From assembly GCF_001625655.1 (NCBI RefSeq), contig NZ_AUYB01000112.1:1-64000 (forward strand): DNA of 64,000 nt, in the 5' to 3' direction. Each line of letters opens with the position of its first letter. Positions within the stretch are counted from its first letter, which is position 1. Of this stretch, positions 49,686 to 58,396 are shown piece after piece. Source of the DNA: Pseudoalteromonas luteoviolacea DSM 6061 (lineage in GTDB: Bacteria > Pseudomonadota > Gammaproteobacteria > Enterobacterales > Alteromonadaceae). The notes under the pieces are model-generated. The model did not search any database. It was not told the DNA's origin and worked only from the letters and a program-made list of their open reading frames with translations. A program made the position numbers and the translations under genes.

Positions 49686-51314
49686 ATGAGATTAATGAAC
49701 AAACTCTACCTTGCTATCGGCATAGCAATGACGACAACAATGCTAGCTGGATGTGGAGGCTCCTCAGGTGGCGGCTCAAGCTCAAATAATAACAATAACG
49801 TTGTAACTCCACCAGCACCGCAAAATACCGCTCCGACTTGGCAAGCAGGTCAATTTCTTGCGTCAAATCAGTTTGCTAATTTATGTGAATCTCCACGCTC
49901 AGGCATCGACCCATTTGAAAATACACCCTACCCAGATGCTGCTGGTACAGCCATGCATGAAAAAATGTGGTTGCGTTCATTCAGCAATGAAACATACCTT
50001 TGGTATGATGAAATTATCGACAATGATCCTAATCAATTTTCTTCTGTTGCGGCCTACTTTGCCCAACTGAAAACACCACTCAAAACAGCAAGTGGCCGAG
50101 ATAAAGATGAATTCCACTTTAGTGAAAGCTACGAAGATTTCAAAAAAGAGTCTCAAGACGGGGTATCGGCTAGTTTTGGTATCACTTGGACGATACCTCA
50201 ATCTCGCATGGCCTATGTTGCCTATATCACTGCCAATTCACCCGCAGCGCAAGCGGGCATAAAACGCGGTGATCGACTACTCAAAGTGGGTGATTTAGAC
50301 TTCGCAACATTTAATAGCAATAATAGCGCGCAGTATAGCCAAATTATCAGTGCATTTTCTCCAGCCAAAGATCAAACTGTCGAACTGACATTGCTTGCTC
50401 AAAATGGTGAGCAAAAGCAAGTTTCCTTAACCGCATTAGACCTAGAGCTTGAGCCCGTTCGCAATACTCAGGTGATTGACTTTGAAGGTAAGCGTGTTGG
50501 CTACATGCAATTTAATCAATTTATCGCCAGTGCGCAGCCCGGGCTTATTAGTGGCTTCAGCCAGTTTAATAACCTAGACGAGCTAGTGTTGGATATGCGC
50601 TATAACGGTGGTGGATTGGTATTTCAAGCATCACAGGTCGCTTATATGATTGCCGGTGATCAGCATAACAATCGTAATTTTTCAGTTAAAACTCACAACG
50701 ATAAATTAAGCTCACAAAATGAGCCACTTGGATTTGTCGACCAGTCAATTAATTGGAGTACATTGACATACAATGACGATAAGCTACCTGCTGCAAATAT
50801 GAAACGCGTATATATGCTTACTACCGGCGGTACTGCTTCAGCAAGTGAAAGCGTGATAAATGCCCTTCGCGGCATCGATATCGAAGTGATTTTGATAGGT
50901 GATGATACCCGTGGAAAACCTTATGGTTTTGTACCGCAGCAAAATTGCGGCACTGTGTACTATACTATCCAAAATAAATCGGCAAACAACAAAGGGTTTG
51001 GCGACTATGAAGACGGATTCATTATCACGCCAGATACACAATTGATAGGTGAAATAGGTCTCGATGCAAAAGTGCCTGGCTGTCAGATATCAGATGACTT
51101 TAGTAAAGCATTAGGTGACCAATCTGAAGGCTTGTTAGCTGGTGCATTGCACCATATGACCACCGGAAGTTGCCCGGTCAGTACTGAGCGTGCAGCGCGT
51201 GCAACAATACAAGATACTGGTTCAAAAGATATGCATAACGACTTTAATGTGCCTTATCACCCATTAAGACATGGCGCTATTTTCACGCCAATGCAAGAGC
51301 CTAAACATGACTAA
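49686..51314 (+). CDS. S41 family peptidase lipoprotein with PDZ domain
   Basis: A 542-residue lipoprotein: lipobox LAGC (cysteine 23), then a low-complexity Gly/Ser/Asn linker (about 25-40). An N-terminal helical domain (to about 150) precedes a PDZ domain (about 155-245, ITANSPAAQAGIKRGDRLLKV) and an S41/C-terminal-processing protease core (about 255-480) with the nucleophile in TTGGTASASESVINAL and LDMRYNGGG. The tail has paired cysteines. It probably trims periplasmic or surface proteins. Its last codons overlap the start of the next lipoprotein gene, so the two are translationally coupled. Confidence 0.92.
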   Translation: MRLMNKLYLAIGIAMTTTMLAGCGGSSGGGSSSNNNNNVVTPPAPQNTAPTWQAGQFLASNQFANLCESPRSGIDPFENTPYPDAAGTAMHEKMWLRSFSNETYLWYDEIIDNDPNQFSSVAAYFAQLKTPLKTASGRDKDEFHFSESYEDFKKESQDGVSASFGITWTIPQSRMAYVAYITANSPAAQAGIKRGDRLLKVGDLDFATFNSNNSAQYSQIISAFSPAKDQTVELTLLAQNGEQKQVSLTALDLELEPVRNTQVIDFEGKRVGYMQFNQFIASAQPGLISGFSQFNNLDELVLDMRYNGGGLVFQASQVAYMIAGDQHNNRNFSVKTHNDKLSSQNEPLGFVDQSINWSTLTYNDDKLPAANMKRVYMLTTGGTASASESVINALRGIDIEVILIGDDTRGKPYGFVPQQNCGTVYYTIQNKSANNKGFGDYEDGFIITPDTQLIGEIGLDAKVPGCQISDDFSKALGDQSEGLLAGALHHMTTGSCPVSTERAARATIQDTGSKDMHNDFNVPYHPLRHGAIFTPMQEPKHD

Positions 51315-51690
51315 ACCAAGGCTTTTAACTGTGTTTCTGGCACTCCTCGTGAGTGCTTGCCACAGTAGTAATCACTCTCAACCGCTACCGGCGGTTTTGA
51401 GTGCAACATCTCCTTCGGTAATTTTAGAGTTGCAACAAGCAGTTGTTACCTTGAAGGGAGGCCAACCCCCAACTCTTGCACACAACGTGCTTACACACTC
51501 GCCGCAGCTGATCATTACCAGCGGCCAGCTTACCAGTGATCAAGCGATGTTAACTGTGGACTTATCACAGCTCCCTATCAGCGCATTTGAATTGCAATTA
51601 AGGGAAAATTTGTGCGTGCTTTATTATTCCAAAGCCGATAAATTTGTGCCTTTACGACACGCTCAGTGTGTTGAATATCGACCCGAGTAA
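51307..51690 (+). CDS. Small lipoprotein coupled to the S41 protease
   Basis: A 127-residue protein from the ATG at 51307 (MTKPRLLTVFLALLVSAC). This start lies inside the last codons of the protease gene (8-bp overlap). Lipobox LVSAC predicts lipidation near residue 18. The mature part is beta-rich with two cysteines (ENLCVLYY and HAQCVEY). No family recognised. The overlap suggests a joint function with the protease, for example as inhibitor, partner or substrate; this is inference. Confidence 0.72.
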   Translation: MTKPRLLTVFLALLVSACHSSNHSQPLPAVLSATSPSVILELQQAVVTLKGGQPPTLAHNVLTHSPQLIITSGQLTSDQAMLTVDLSQLPISAFELQLRENLCVLYYSKADKFVPLRHAQCVEYRPE

Positions 51691-51693
51691 CCT

Positions 51694-51713
51694 AAGTGGC
51701 TTAATTGCCACTT
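51694..51713 (+). terminator. Hairpin after the small lipoprotein gene
   Basis: A 7-bp stem AAGTGGC/GCCACTT with a 6-nt loop, 3 bp past the stop. The following bases are CTCAG, so it is a weak terminator candidate. Confidence 0.4.
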
Positions 51714-51778
51714 CTCAGACAATTAACCATTTGTTTATATTAGCTAACTTGCATCCTAATTGGGGATGAGACACACTA

Positions 51779-51797
51779 CCTTGGCAAAGCCAAGGAG
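51779..51797 (+). promoter_or_regulatory. Hairpin covering the entD ribosome-binding site
   Basis: A perfect 7-bp stem CCTTGGC/GCCAAGG with an AAA loop (51779-51785 and 51789-51795). The Shine-Dalgarno sequence AAGGAG (51792-51797) is largely inside the right arm, 6 bp ahead of the ATG at 51804. Folding would hide the ribosome-binding site of the phosphopantetheinyl transferase gene. A regulatory role is inferred. Confidence 0.5.
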
Positions 51798-51803
51798 TTA
51801 TTC

Positions 51804-52490
51804 ATGCACATCACCGACTTATCACCGTTCACCCCAAAGTTACCCTATTCATCCCATTGCATGGCATTTGACGTCAGCCAGTATCAAGATGAAGACTATG
51901 CTTTTTTTGGTCAACCTTTTCCAAGCAAGTTGCAGCGTGCTGTCGCCAAAAGAAAAGCTGAATATTTGGCAGGTAGAGTATGCGCGTCTCGCGCAATGAA
52001 GTCATGTGGCATCGCAAATTTTACCCTTCATAGTGCAGAAGATCGTTCGCCTATTTGGCCTGAAAATATTCGAGGTACGATAACACACAGCAAAGGCATC
52101 GCCATGGCGATGGTGAGTGACAGCATTGATGTGTTAGGTATTGGCATTGATATAGAGCATCATATGACTGAAAAACAAGAGCAGGAGCTACGCAGTCAAA
52201 TATTGAGAGATGATGAGCATGATGCCTTTGAGTTACTTCGCACTTACCATCAAAAGCCGCTAACGATCGTATTTTCCGCGAAAGAGAGTATCTACAAAGC
52301 ACTGTATGGACAAGTACAAACTTTCTTTGGCTTTGATGCAGCGCAACTTATCAAATGCGACGAGTATCGATTACAGTTTTCTCTTACGAAAACACTCCAT
52401 GATGATTTACCCAAGGGCACCGAAATTACGGTGTATTACCAGTCAGTACAAAATATGGTGTTGACTGAATGCGTAAATCTCAAACGATAA
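51804..52490 (+). CDS. entD: 4'-phosphopantetheinyl transferase, EntD type
   Basis: Attaches the phosphopantetheine arm to carrier proteins; here the aryl carrier domain of EntB is the likely target. 228 residues with the family signatures AKRKAEYLAGRVCASRAM (about 50-67), WPENIRGTITHSKG, the Mg-binding GIGIDIE (about 112-118) and FSAKESIYKALYG (about 153-165). The start ATG is behind a ribosome-binding site inside a hairpin. Convergent with the TonB receptor gene, about 5 kb from the entCEB operon. It could also serve other NRPS or PKS systems in the genome. Confidence 0.92.
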   Translation: MHITDLSPFTPKLPYSSHCMAFDVSQYQDEDYAFFGQPFPSKLQRAVAKRKAEYLAGRVCASRAMKSCGIANFTLHSAEDRSPIWPENIRGTITHSKGIAMAMVSDSIDVLGIGIDIEHHMTEKQEQELRSQILRDDEHDAFELLRTYHQKPLTIVFSAKESIYKALYGQVQTFFGFDAAQLIKCDEYRLQFSLTKTLHDDLPKGTEITVYYQSVQNMVLTECVNLKR

Positions 52491-52498
52491 AGCATTAA

Positions 52499-52522
52499 AA
52501 AACGGTGCCTAAGCACCGTTTT
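52499..52522. terminator. Bidirectional terminator between entD and the TonB receptor gene
   Basis: Perfect stem AACGGTGC/GCACCGTT, extended by A/T pairs, with a CTAA loop, flanked by an A run on the left and T6 on the right. Works for both convergent genes. Confidence 0.88.
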
Positions 52523-52530
52523 TTAGATAG

Positions 52531-54900
52531 TTAGAAACTGTATTCTAGCTGTAATGCCACTTGCCTTTGCTGACCAAGTTCAACGTAATTCCAGCGACGA
52601 CTACCTTGTGAATTAATGTATTCACGATCTAACAAGTTATCAACCGTTAAGAAAACGCCCCAGTCTGCAGGCTTATAACCGACACGAGCATTTACAATCG
52701 TGCGGCCAGGAATTTCAGGATCGTCTAGCACACGATCGCCATTCTCATCCACCGATTGATAAACTGGCGCAGCAAATTGCTTAGCGCCATCTTGATAGTT
52801 CACATTAATGTTTGCTAACCAACCTGTACCGGAGTCGTAATCCACACCTAGATTCGCTGTCCAATTTGGGCTTTTAGGGAATGCTCTGCCAACGAAGTCA
52901 TCGCCAGTTACCACTTCTGAACGGTTGAATTCAAAAGCTGTGATTTCCGTTTTTGCGTAGCCTAACCCAGCAAATACTTTTACAGTGTCAGACCAAGCAT
53001 AATCAAGGCTGGTTTCGAAACCTTTAACTTCAGACTTGCCTGCGTTTACAACTTCCAAGTCAAATAAGTTACCCGATAATTGAACACGCACTTGTTGATC
53101 ACGCCAGTCTATATAGAATGCATTGGCATTAAACACTAAGGTTTCATCAAGCCATGTGCTGCGCAAACTTAGCTCATAGTTATGTGTGTACTCTGGATCA
53201 TAGGTATAAATTTCGTTACTCGTCGTATTCACACCTAAACCACCAGAACGGTAGCCTTTTTGATAACTTAAGCTGACAGACATATCGTCATTAAACTGAA
53301 GTGTTGAGCCAATCTTTGGTAAGAAGGTTGTAAATGACTCCTCAGCTCTAGGCTGAACACCTGAAGCGCGCTGCGCGTTGGCCACAATCAGTTGGTTAAC
53401 CCCAGTGATCAATTGAGCCATCAATGGATTTTGTGCAAATCCTTGTGGATCTGGCAAAGTGGTTTCTGGTGCCAGCGTCTGGCTCGCTACTGACGAATTA
53501 GCACGCGTTTCCTTATCCCAACGCGCACCGCCGAATACAGACCATTGGTCATTAATTTGATATACAAAATCACCAAAAATCGCCTGGTTTTCTACTTCTT
53601 CGATCGGATTTGTCGCGCCATTTACTAGTACAGGATCAGCTCCGGCAGCACGATAAATACCAATCACCTGATCAGCCATTGCCTCAGCAGGTAAACCAAG
53701 TTGGGTAAACTGCGCAATAAGCTGCTCGCGTACGCCAGTCTCTGCAAACCCATAACTAATTTGAGAATCGGTAGTCATGTTGCGGTCATCATTTGCAACA
53801 AAAGCACCAAAGATACCGCTTAACTTGTCACCTGAGTAAGTAAATTTCAGTTCGTGGCCACGACGCTTATCATCATTGGTTTGTTGCCATACATCAGACT
53901 TAGCAATGCCGAAGTCACTATCATTCAAACGCGTATAATTGCTGTCGCTATATGAGCCGGTATACGTAACTTGCCATTGTGCTGACAAGTCATAGTCCAC
54001 ATTCAATACCCAGCGGTCCGACTCGTTTTCTGTAAATGCATCGGTATTTATAAATAGATAGCGGTTTGCGAATAGGTCATCTGTTGAATATTTTGGATCA
54101 GGAGAGCTATTTGACTGAAAAAGGGTTCCATTTTCGCTGCTGAAGTTGGTGTAGCTTAAACGAGCAGTTAGCTCTGTCATTGCTGAAGGTGTGTAAGCCA
54201 AGTTTACACGGACAAAGTCACTTTCTTTGTCATCCATGGTTTTGTTTAGCACTGGATTGTAGATTTCACCATCTTGCTGCTTGTGCTCTGCAGCAATGCG
54301 AAACGCTAACTCATCTTTGATTAAACTACCGCCAAATGCCACTGCTGCCTGTTGCTCACCATTTTGACCGAAGATAACACGGGCCTTACCAGAAGGCGTG
54401 TGCTCCGCTTCACGAGTTTTAACCACCACCGCACCTGCTAGTGCGCTGCGACCTTGTAGCGTAGACTGAGGTCCACGTAATACTTCAACTTGCTGTGTAT
54501 CCCAAGTTGAGAATGCACCAGCTGCGGTCATATCTTCAGATAATGCAGCGCCATCCACATAGATGCGTGCTAGGCCACCGTTACCACCACCAGTAATCGT
54601 ATATGAGTCGATACCACGTATACGATAACCTGTACTAGCGTCACCCGTTACATTCGGTGTGCGCATAGTAATATCGTAAAAGTCTTGAATGTTCTCTTTC
54701 TCCATAGCAGCCGCTGTAATTACGGCAACACTGGTGGGAGTTTCTTGCAAACTTCTATCGATCTTCTGCCCGGTAACAACTATTTTTTCCAACTCTTGCT
54801 GTTCATCACTCAGCGCAGCACCACTGTGCGCGCTCAATGCTAAGGCAACACCGCAATAAAGTGGAGAAAAACGACCTAGTCGACCTAATGATGCAGACAC
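52531..54900 (-). CDS. TonB-dependent outer membrane receptor, Fur-controlled
   Basis: A 789-residue outer membrane receptor. Signal peptide about 1-31, a TonB box ELEKIVVTG at about 36-44, plug domain about 50-165 (TSVAVITAAAM, YRIRGIDSY, VEVLRGPQSTLQGRSALAG) and a 22-strand barrel ending in the aromatic terminal residue (LQLEYSF). A perfect Fur box lies 31-49 bp upstream, and the gene flanks the catecholate exporter gene, so uptake of a ferric siderophore (probably the one made here) is inferred. The substrate is not encoded in any motif I can read. Confidence 0.92.
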   Translation of the reverse strand: MSASLGRLGRFSPLYCGVALALSAHSGAALSDEQQELEKIVVTGQKIDRSLQETPTSVAVITAAAMEKENIQDFYDITMRTPNVTGDASTGYRIRGIDSYTITGGGNGGLARIYVDGAALSEDMTAAGAFSTWDTQQVEVLRGPQSTLQGRSALAGAVVVKTREAEHTPSGKARVIFGQNGEQQAAVAFGGSLIKDELAFRIAAEHKQQDGEIYNPVLNKTMDDKESDFVRVNLAYTPSAMTELTARLSYTNFSSENGTLFQSNSSPDPKYSTDDLFANRYLFINTDAFTENESDRWVLNVDYDLSAQWQVTYTGSYSDSNYTRLNDSDFGIAKSDVWQQTNDDKRRGHELKFTYSGDKLSGIFGAFVANDDRNMTTDSQISYGFAETGVREQLIAQFTQLGLPAEAMADQVIGIYRAAGADPVLVNGATNPIEEVENQAIFGDFVYQINDQWSVFGGARWDKETRANSSVASQTLAPETTLPDPQGFAQNPLMAQLITGVNQLIVANAQRASGVQPRAEESFTTFLPKIGSTLQFNDDMSVSLSYQKGYRSGGLGVNTTSNEIYTYDPEYTHNYELSLRSTWLDETLVFNANAFYIDWRDQQVRVQLSGNLFDLEVVNAGKSEVKGFETSLDYAWSDTVKVFAGLGYAKTEITAFEFNRSEVVTGDDFVGRAFPKSPNWTANLGVDYDSGTGWLANINVNYQDGAKQFAAPVYQSVDENGDRVLDDPEIPGRTIVNARVGYKPADWGVFLTVDNLLDREYINSQGSRRWNYVELGQQRQVALQLEYSF

Positions 54901-54930
54901 AGCATCCTCCTTAAAAAATAATTAATAAAC

Positions 54931-54949
54931 AATGATAATCATTATCATT
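54931..54949 (-). promoter_or_regulatory. Fur box upstream of the TonB receptor
   Basis: A perfect 9-1-9 inverted repeat AATGATAAT-C-ATTATCATT. It contains the heptamer pair TGATAAT-N-ATTATCA, the core of the Fur consensus. It sits 31-49 bp upstream of the receptor ATG, in the expected promoter zone, so iron repression of the receptor is strongly suggested. Confidence 0.92.
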
Positions 54950-55139
54950 GTACATATTAATTGCATAATTAAGAAAGCGTTTATTTTCTTTTTATTTGTT
55001 TTCTATTTAAAAGATCGAAATTTCAGTAATAAAAGTTACATAAATAAGGTGTAAAGCAGGATATAAAAACAAGATTGGAGAAAAGCGAGGTTTTGTTTAG
55101 TCAAATTGTAAAAGCAATATCAACAATACTGATTACATG

Positions 55140-55176
55140 ACAGATACAGAAGCGGCCAATGCGCTTCCGTATCTGT
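55140..55176 (-). terminator. Long hairpin after the exporter gene
   Basis: Minus-strand RNA stem of 15 bp (ACAGAUAC, a G-U wobble, GAAGCG) with a 7-nt loop, 20 bp past the exporter stop. No U run follows on the minus strand, so it may act as a Rho-assisted terminator or mRNA stabiliser. Confidence 0.55.
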
Positions 55177-55196
55177 AAGTACATAACTGCTATTGA

Positions 55197-56822
55197 TTAC
55201 ACAGCCAATTTACTAGAGAGATGACTAGTACATTCGGTTAAACAGCCATTTTCCATTCGTAGCAACCTATCTGCAAGGTTGAAGTACTTGTCATCATGCG
55301 TAATGACAAAAATGGTTTTACCTTTGGCACTAAGTTCTGGAAGCAACTCTTTGTAAAATACATCCTTAAAGACGGGATCCTGATCGGCCGCCCACTCATC
55401 GAAGATATAAAACGGCCTATCCTCTAAATAGGTCACTACCAACGCAAGACGCTTACGCTGTCCTTGAGATAGTTTTTGCGTGGTAAACGCACCATCTTTT
55501 ATGGCCACTTTGTGATGCAGATTAAGCTTCTTGATCAGCGCATTTCCTTTCTCTTGCAATACCTTATCCTGACAATCAAGCAATCTGTCAAATAAGTGGA
55601 AGTCACTAAACACAGCGCTAAATAGTTGGCGATAGCCATCAAGTTGCGCAGCTGTAATATGCTTACCATCTACATATAAATCACCTTCTTTTGCTGGATA
55701 TAGACCACATAACAGCTTAGCGAAGGTTGTTTTTCCGCTGCCATTACCACCCACCAAATAAATGATTTCACCTGTATTTATCGTCAGGTCAATCGGCGTT
55801 AATGCAAATACTTCATCGCTTTGTTCGTGATAGTAGCCATGGCTGAGTGCTTTAAGTTCAATCTTGTTAAACTGCGTCAGCTCTGATTGAGATGTCTGTG
55901 CAATAAGGTGCATTTCCGTGGTCATTTCAGTAATGGTGTTCGCGGATGCTTTGGCCGCTGCTGCCTTTGGAATAGCTGCGAGCATGACCTCTAATGGCGT
56001 CAACATATATAAGAATAATAAGGCAAAACCCGACATAACTTTGGTCGCTTCACTGCCCTGTCCAGATAAGAAGTACAGCGCCCCACCGATGAAAGCAAAA
56101 ATACTAAACCCACCCCAAGAGGCTGCGTAGTGATAAATCGTCGCCCCCTGCACTCGACGTGTACGCAGAAGCGTAATGGTATCTCCAATGACTTGTTCAA
56201 CAAAAATTCGACGCTTAGACTTATGTAATTTCAGCTCTTTTGCACCGTCGTAAATAGAGTCAAATTGGCTATAAAGCGTGTCCTGGATCCGTGCAGCTTC
56301 TGTCACTTTTTTAAATGCCGTGGCATTAGCTAAGCTATACCCCACAGATCCTATAATTAAAGTTAAGACTGCAAAGATAAACACGCGCCAGTCTAACCAA
56401 GCCATATATGCAAAACTGCCCAACACAATCATTGCATTAGTTAAAATGCCCGGTAAACGTTGAAAGAACTCCGAAACACGTAAGCTATGCTCGGTCAAAC
56501 AAGACTTAATTTTACCAGCGCCCTGTGTTTCAACATCGTTGAACTCAGCATTGACCACATGCTCGGCGACTTGATTCCTGACTGTTGCCTGACTTTGCTC
56601 AGTGAGCTGTTCGGCAAATACCTTAGAGCAAAGCTGCAAAATCACCCCTGTAATTGCCAATATAGCAAAATACGTAAACTGCTCGGAACGCGCATCCGCC
56701 GAGCTGTTGATGATTTCATTGATCAGCGCAACCAGTGCCACACTCGTCAGACCAAACAAGGTACTGGTGACGGCTGTTGCAACAAAACGCCACCAGGTGG
56801 CGCGAATTAGATTAGCAAGCAC
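55197..56822 (-). CDS. ABC exporter, PvdE/SyrD (cyclic peptide transporter) family
   Basis: A 541-residue fused exporter in the inner membrane: six-helix membrane domain (about 10-300) and an ATPase domain (about 320-530) with Walker A LVGGNGSGKTTFAK (about 365), signature LSQGQRKRLAL (about 455), Walker B FYIFDEWAADQDP (about 480) and the H-loop FVITHDD. The half-transporter layout and the DEWAADQDP variant match PvdE and YojI. Divergent from entC, with a 362-bp shared upstream region, so export of the catecholate product or a precursor is inferred. A microcin-type peptide substrate is the main alternative. Confidence 0.9.
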   Translation of the reverse strand: MLANLIRATWWRFVATAVTSTLFGLTSVALVALINEIINSSADARSEQFTYFAILAITGVILQLCSKVFAEQLTEQSQATVRNQVAEHVVNAEFNDVETQGAGKIKSCLTEHSLRVSEFFQRLPGILTNAMIVLGSFAYMAWLDWRVFIFAVLTLIIGSVGYSLANATAFKKVTEAARIQDTLYSQFDSIYDGAKELKLHKSKRRIFVEQVIGDTITLLRTRRVQGATIYHYAASWGGFSIFAFIGGALYFLSGQGSEATKVMSGFALLFLYMLTPLEVMLAAIPKAAAAKASANTITEMTTEMHLIAQTSQSELTQFNKIELKALSHGYYHEQSDEVFALTPIDLTINTGEIIYLVGGNGSGKTTFAKLLCGLYPAKEGDLYVDGKHITAAQLDGYRQLFSAVFSDFHLFDRLLDCQDKVLQEKGNALIKKLNLHHKVAIKDGAFTTQKLSQGQRKRLALVVTYLEDRPFYIFDEWAADQDPVFKDVFYKELLPELSAKGKTIFVITHDDKYFNLADRLLRMENGCLTECTSHLSSKLAV

Positions 56823-57184
56823 GTTACTTCTCTTTTAGTTAATTAAGAATAGGACTAGATACAGGACGAGAGCTGTGCAAAAAAATTCATAATCTGGTGT
56901 GCTTTTATAAAGCGCACGAGAATTTGCATGTTGTTTGATGTCAGTCAATCACTCAACACCAGCTTTTTAAGGCGCAAATTCATATCGCTACACTCTTTAC
57001 TTGAGCCAAAGTGCCGCATTTATTAGACAACTTTTCAGCACTGATCACTCCGGCGCGAATATGCACAAAACATAACAATCTTACCTAGCACTAAATCTTT
57101 TTGTCATTGACACGTCTTGAACACACATTGAGGGCTGACCGCATTCATTGCAGCAGTCGTATGACAACGCAAAAAGGTTAAATT
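56823..57184. promoter_or_regulatory. Divergent control region between exporter and entC, with palindrome
   Basis: 362 bp without a gene. It contains a 9-3-9 inverted repeat GTGTGCTTT-TAT-AAAGCGCAC (56897-56917) with one mismatch, 75 bp upstream of the exporter start. I found no good Fur box here, unlike at the receptor gene. A -35-like TTGTCA (57101-57106) has only a poor -10 partner (CACATT), as in activator-dependent promoters. Exact promoters not identified. Confidence 0.5.
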
Positions 57185-58390
57185 ATGCATGCTGGCGAAA
57201 TATCCAACTTAGCGCAAGCTCAGTCTTTGGGCGAGTTTCTATTAGATCAAGATTGTCTTTTTGTATCTGGCAATAGCTGTTTGCTTGGCCACGGTATCAA
57301 ACATCGTTTTAATATTCCCATTGCCAACACTGAGTATTTAGTTGAAGAACTTCAGTCGCAATTGCGTGCACACCAAGGTGACAGTGACAATGCCATTGCC
57401 TTTGGCGTACTCCCTTTTTGTAAACATCAAAATGCCCAGTTTATCATTCCAAAAACAGTGGCTCGTTGGGATAAAAATGTTTATAGCCAATGGCTCAATG
57501 CGCAAGTGACCGAGCTAGATGCTACGAATAACTCACTGCAAGCAGTACGATACCTCCAAGATCGCACTCATTTTGAGCAAACAGTCAAAGACGCCAAATC
57601 GTTATTTGATAGCAACCAGCTCGAAAAAATTGTATTGAGTAAACAAGTTGATTTAGAGTTTTCAAAACCACTCAATCGCAAGCATGTACTCAACCAGCTT
57701 TTACAACAAAGTCAGTCGGGTTATCACTTCGCATTTCCAACACAAAACGACGCAGTTTTAATGGGCGTAAGCCCTGAGTTACTGTTAAGAAAGCAGGATC
57801 AAACGGTAACCAGTAACCCATTGGCCGGCTCGATCCCTCGAGATCGCTGTGAAAAGGTTGAGGCACAGCGACGATCCGTTTTATTTAGTTCTAAAAAAGA
57901 TCGCTATGAACACGCCGTCGTGATCGATGATATGCGTCAGCTTTTGGAACCCGTCTGTGACAATTTAAAGATCCCGGCAGAGCCAGATCTACTCAGCACG
58001 GCGACCATGTGGCATTTGTCTACAGTGATCTCTGGACACTTAAAAGATCCTCAAACCCACATATTAGATTTGGCCAACCAACTGCACCCTACGCCGGCAT
58101 TATGTGGCAAACCCACTAAGCCAGCTTATCAACATATCCTCGATCTTGAAGGTCATGATCGCGGTCTATTTTCTGGGATCATTGGTTGGTGCGATCAACA
58201 TGGCAATGGAGAATGGGTTGTGGTGATCCGCTGCGGAGAACTCAAAGCACAAGTCGCACGCTTATTCGCGGGTGCCGGCATTGTTGCTGCGTCCGATCCT
58301 AATTCCGAATGGCTAGAAACCGAAGCCAAACTTAAAACGATGCTGAATGCCCTATCGGTACAGCAAGCTTATTCCAGTTTTAACAAGTAA
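57185..58390 (+). CDS. entC: Isochorismate synthase of DHB biosynthesis
   Basis: Converts chorismate to isochorismate, the first step to 2,3-dihydroxybenzoate (DHB). The 401 residues match EntC/DhbC/VibC in length. The C-terminal chorismate-binding domain has LEKIVLSKQVDLEF (the IVLSR-type motif), VLMGVSPELLLRK, the Gly-rich NPLAGSIPR, STATMWHLSTVISGHL, HPTPALCGKP and ARLFAGAGIVAASDPNSEW. First gene of a tight five-gene operon (6 bp to entE). The exporter is divergent from it. Confidence 0.96.
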   Translation: MHAGEISNLAQAQSLGEFLLDQDCLFVSGNSCLLGHGIKHRFNIPIANTEYLVEELQSQLRAHQGDSDNAIAFGVLPFCKHQNAQFIIPKTVARWDKNVYSQWLNAQVTELDATNNSLQAVRYLQDRTHFEQTVKDAKSLFDSNQLEKIVLSKQVDLEFSKPLNRKHVLNQLLQQSQSGYHFAFPTQNDAVLMGVSPELLLRKQDQTVTSNPLAGSIPRDRCEKVEAQRRSVLFSSKKDRYEHAVVIDDMRQLLEPVCDNLKIPAEPDLLSTATMWHLSTVISGHLKDPQTHILDLANQLHPTPALCGKPTKPAYQHILDLEGHDRGLFSGIIGWCDQHGNGEWVVVIRCGELKAQVARLFAGAGIVAASDPNSEWLETEAKLKTMLNALSVQQAYSSFNK

Positions 58391-58396
58391 AAAAAT

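Noticed and set aside
57107..57135. Promoter TTGACA at 57107-57112 for entC
   Set aside because: A 17-bp spacer leads to GAGGGC, which is not a plausible -10.
56823..57184. Fur box upstream of entC
   Set aside because: Read through by eye on both strands; no segment approaches the GATAATGATAATCATTATC pattern seen at 54931.
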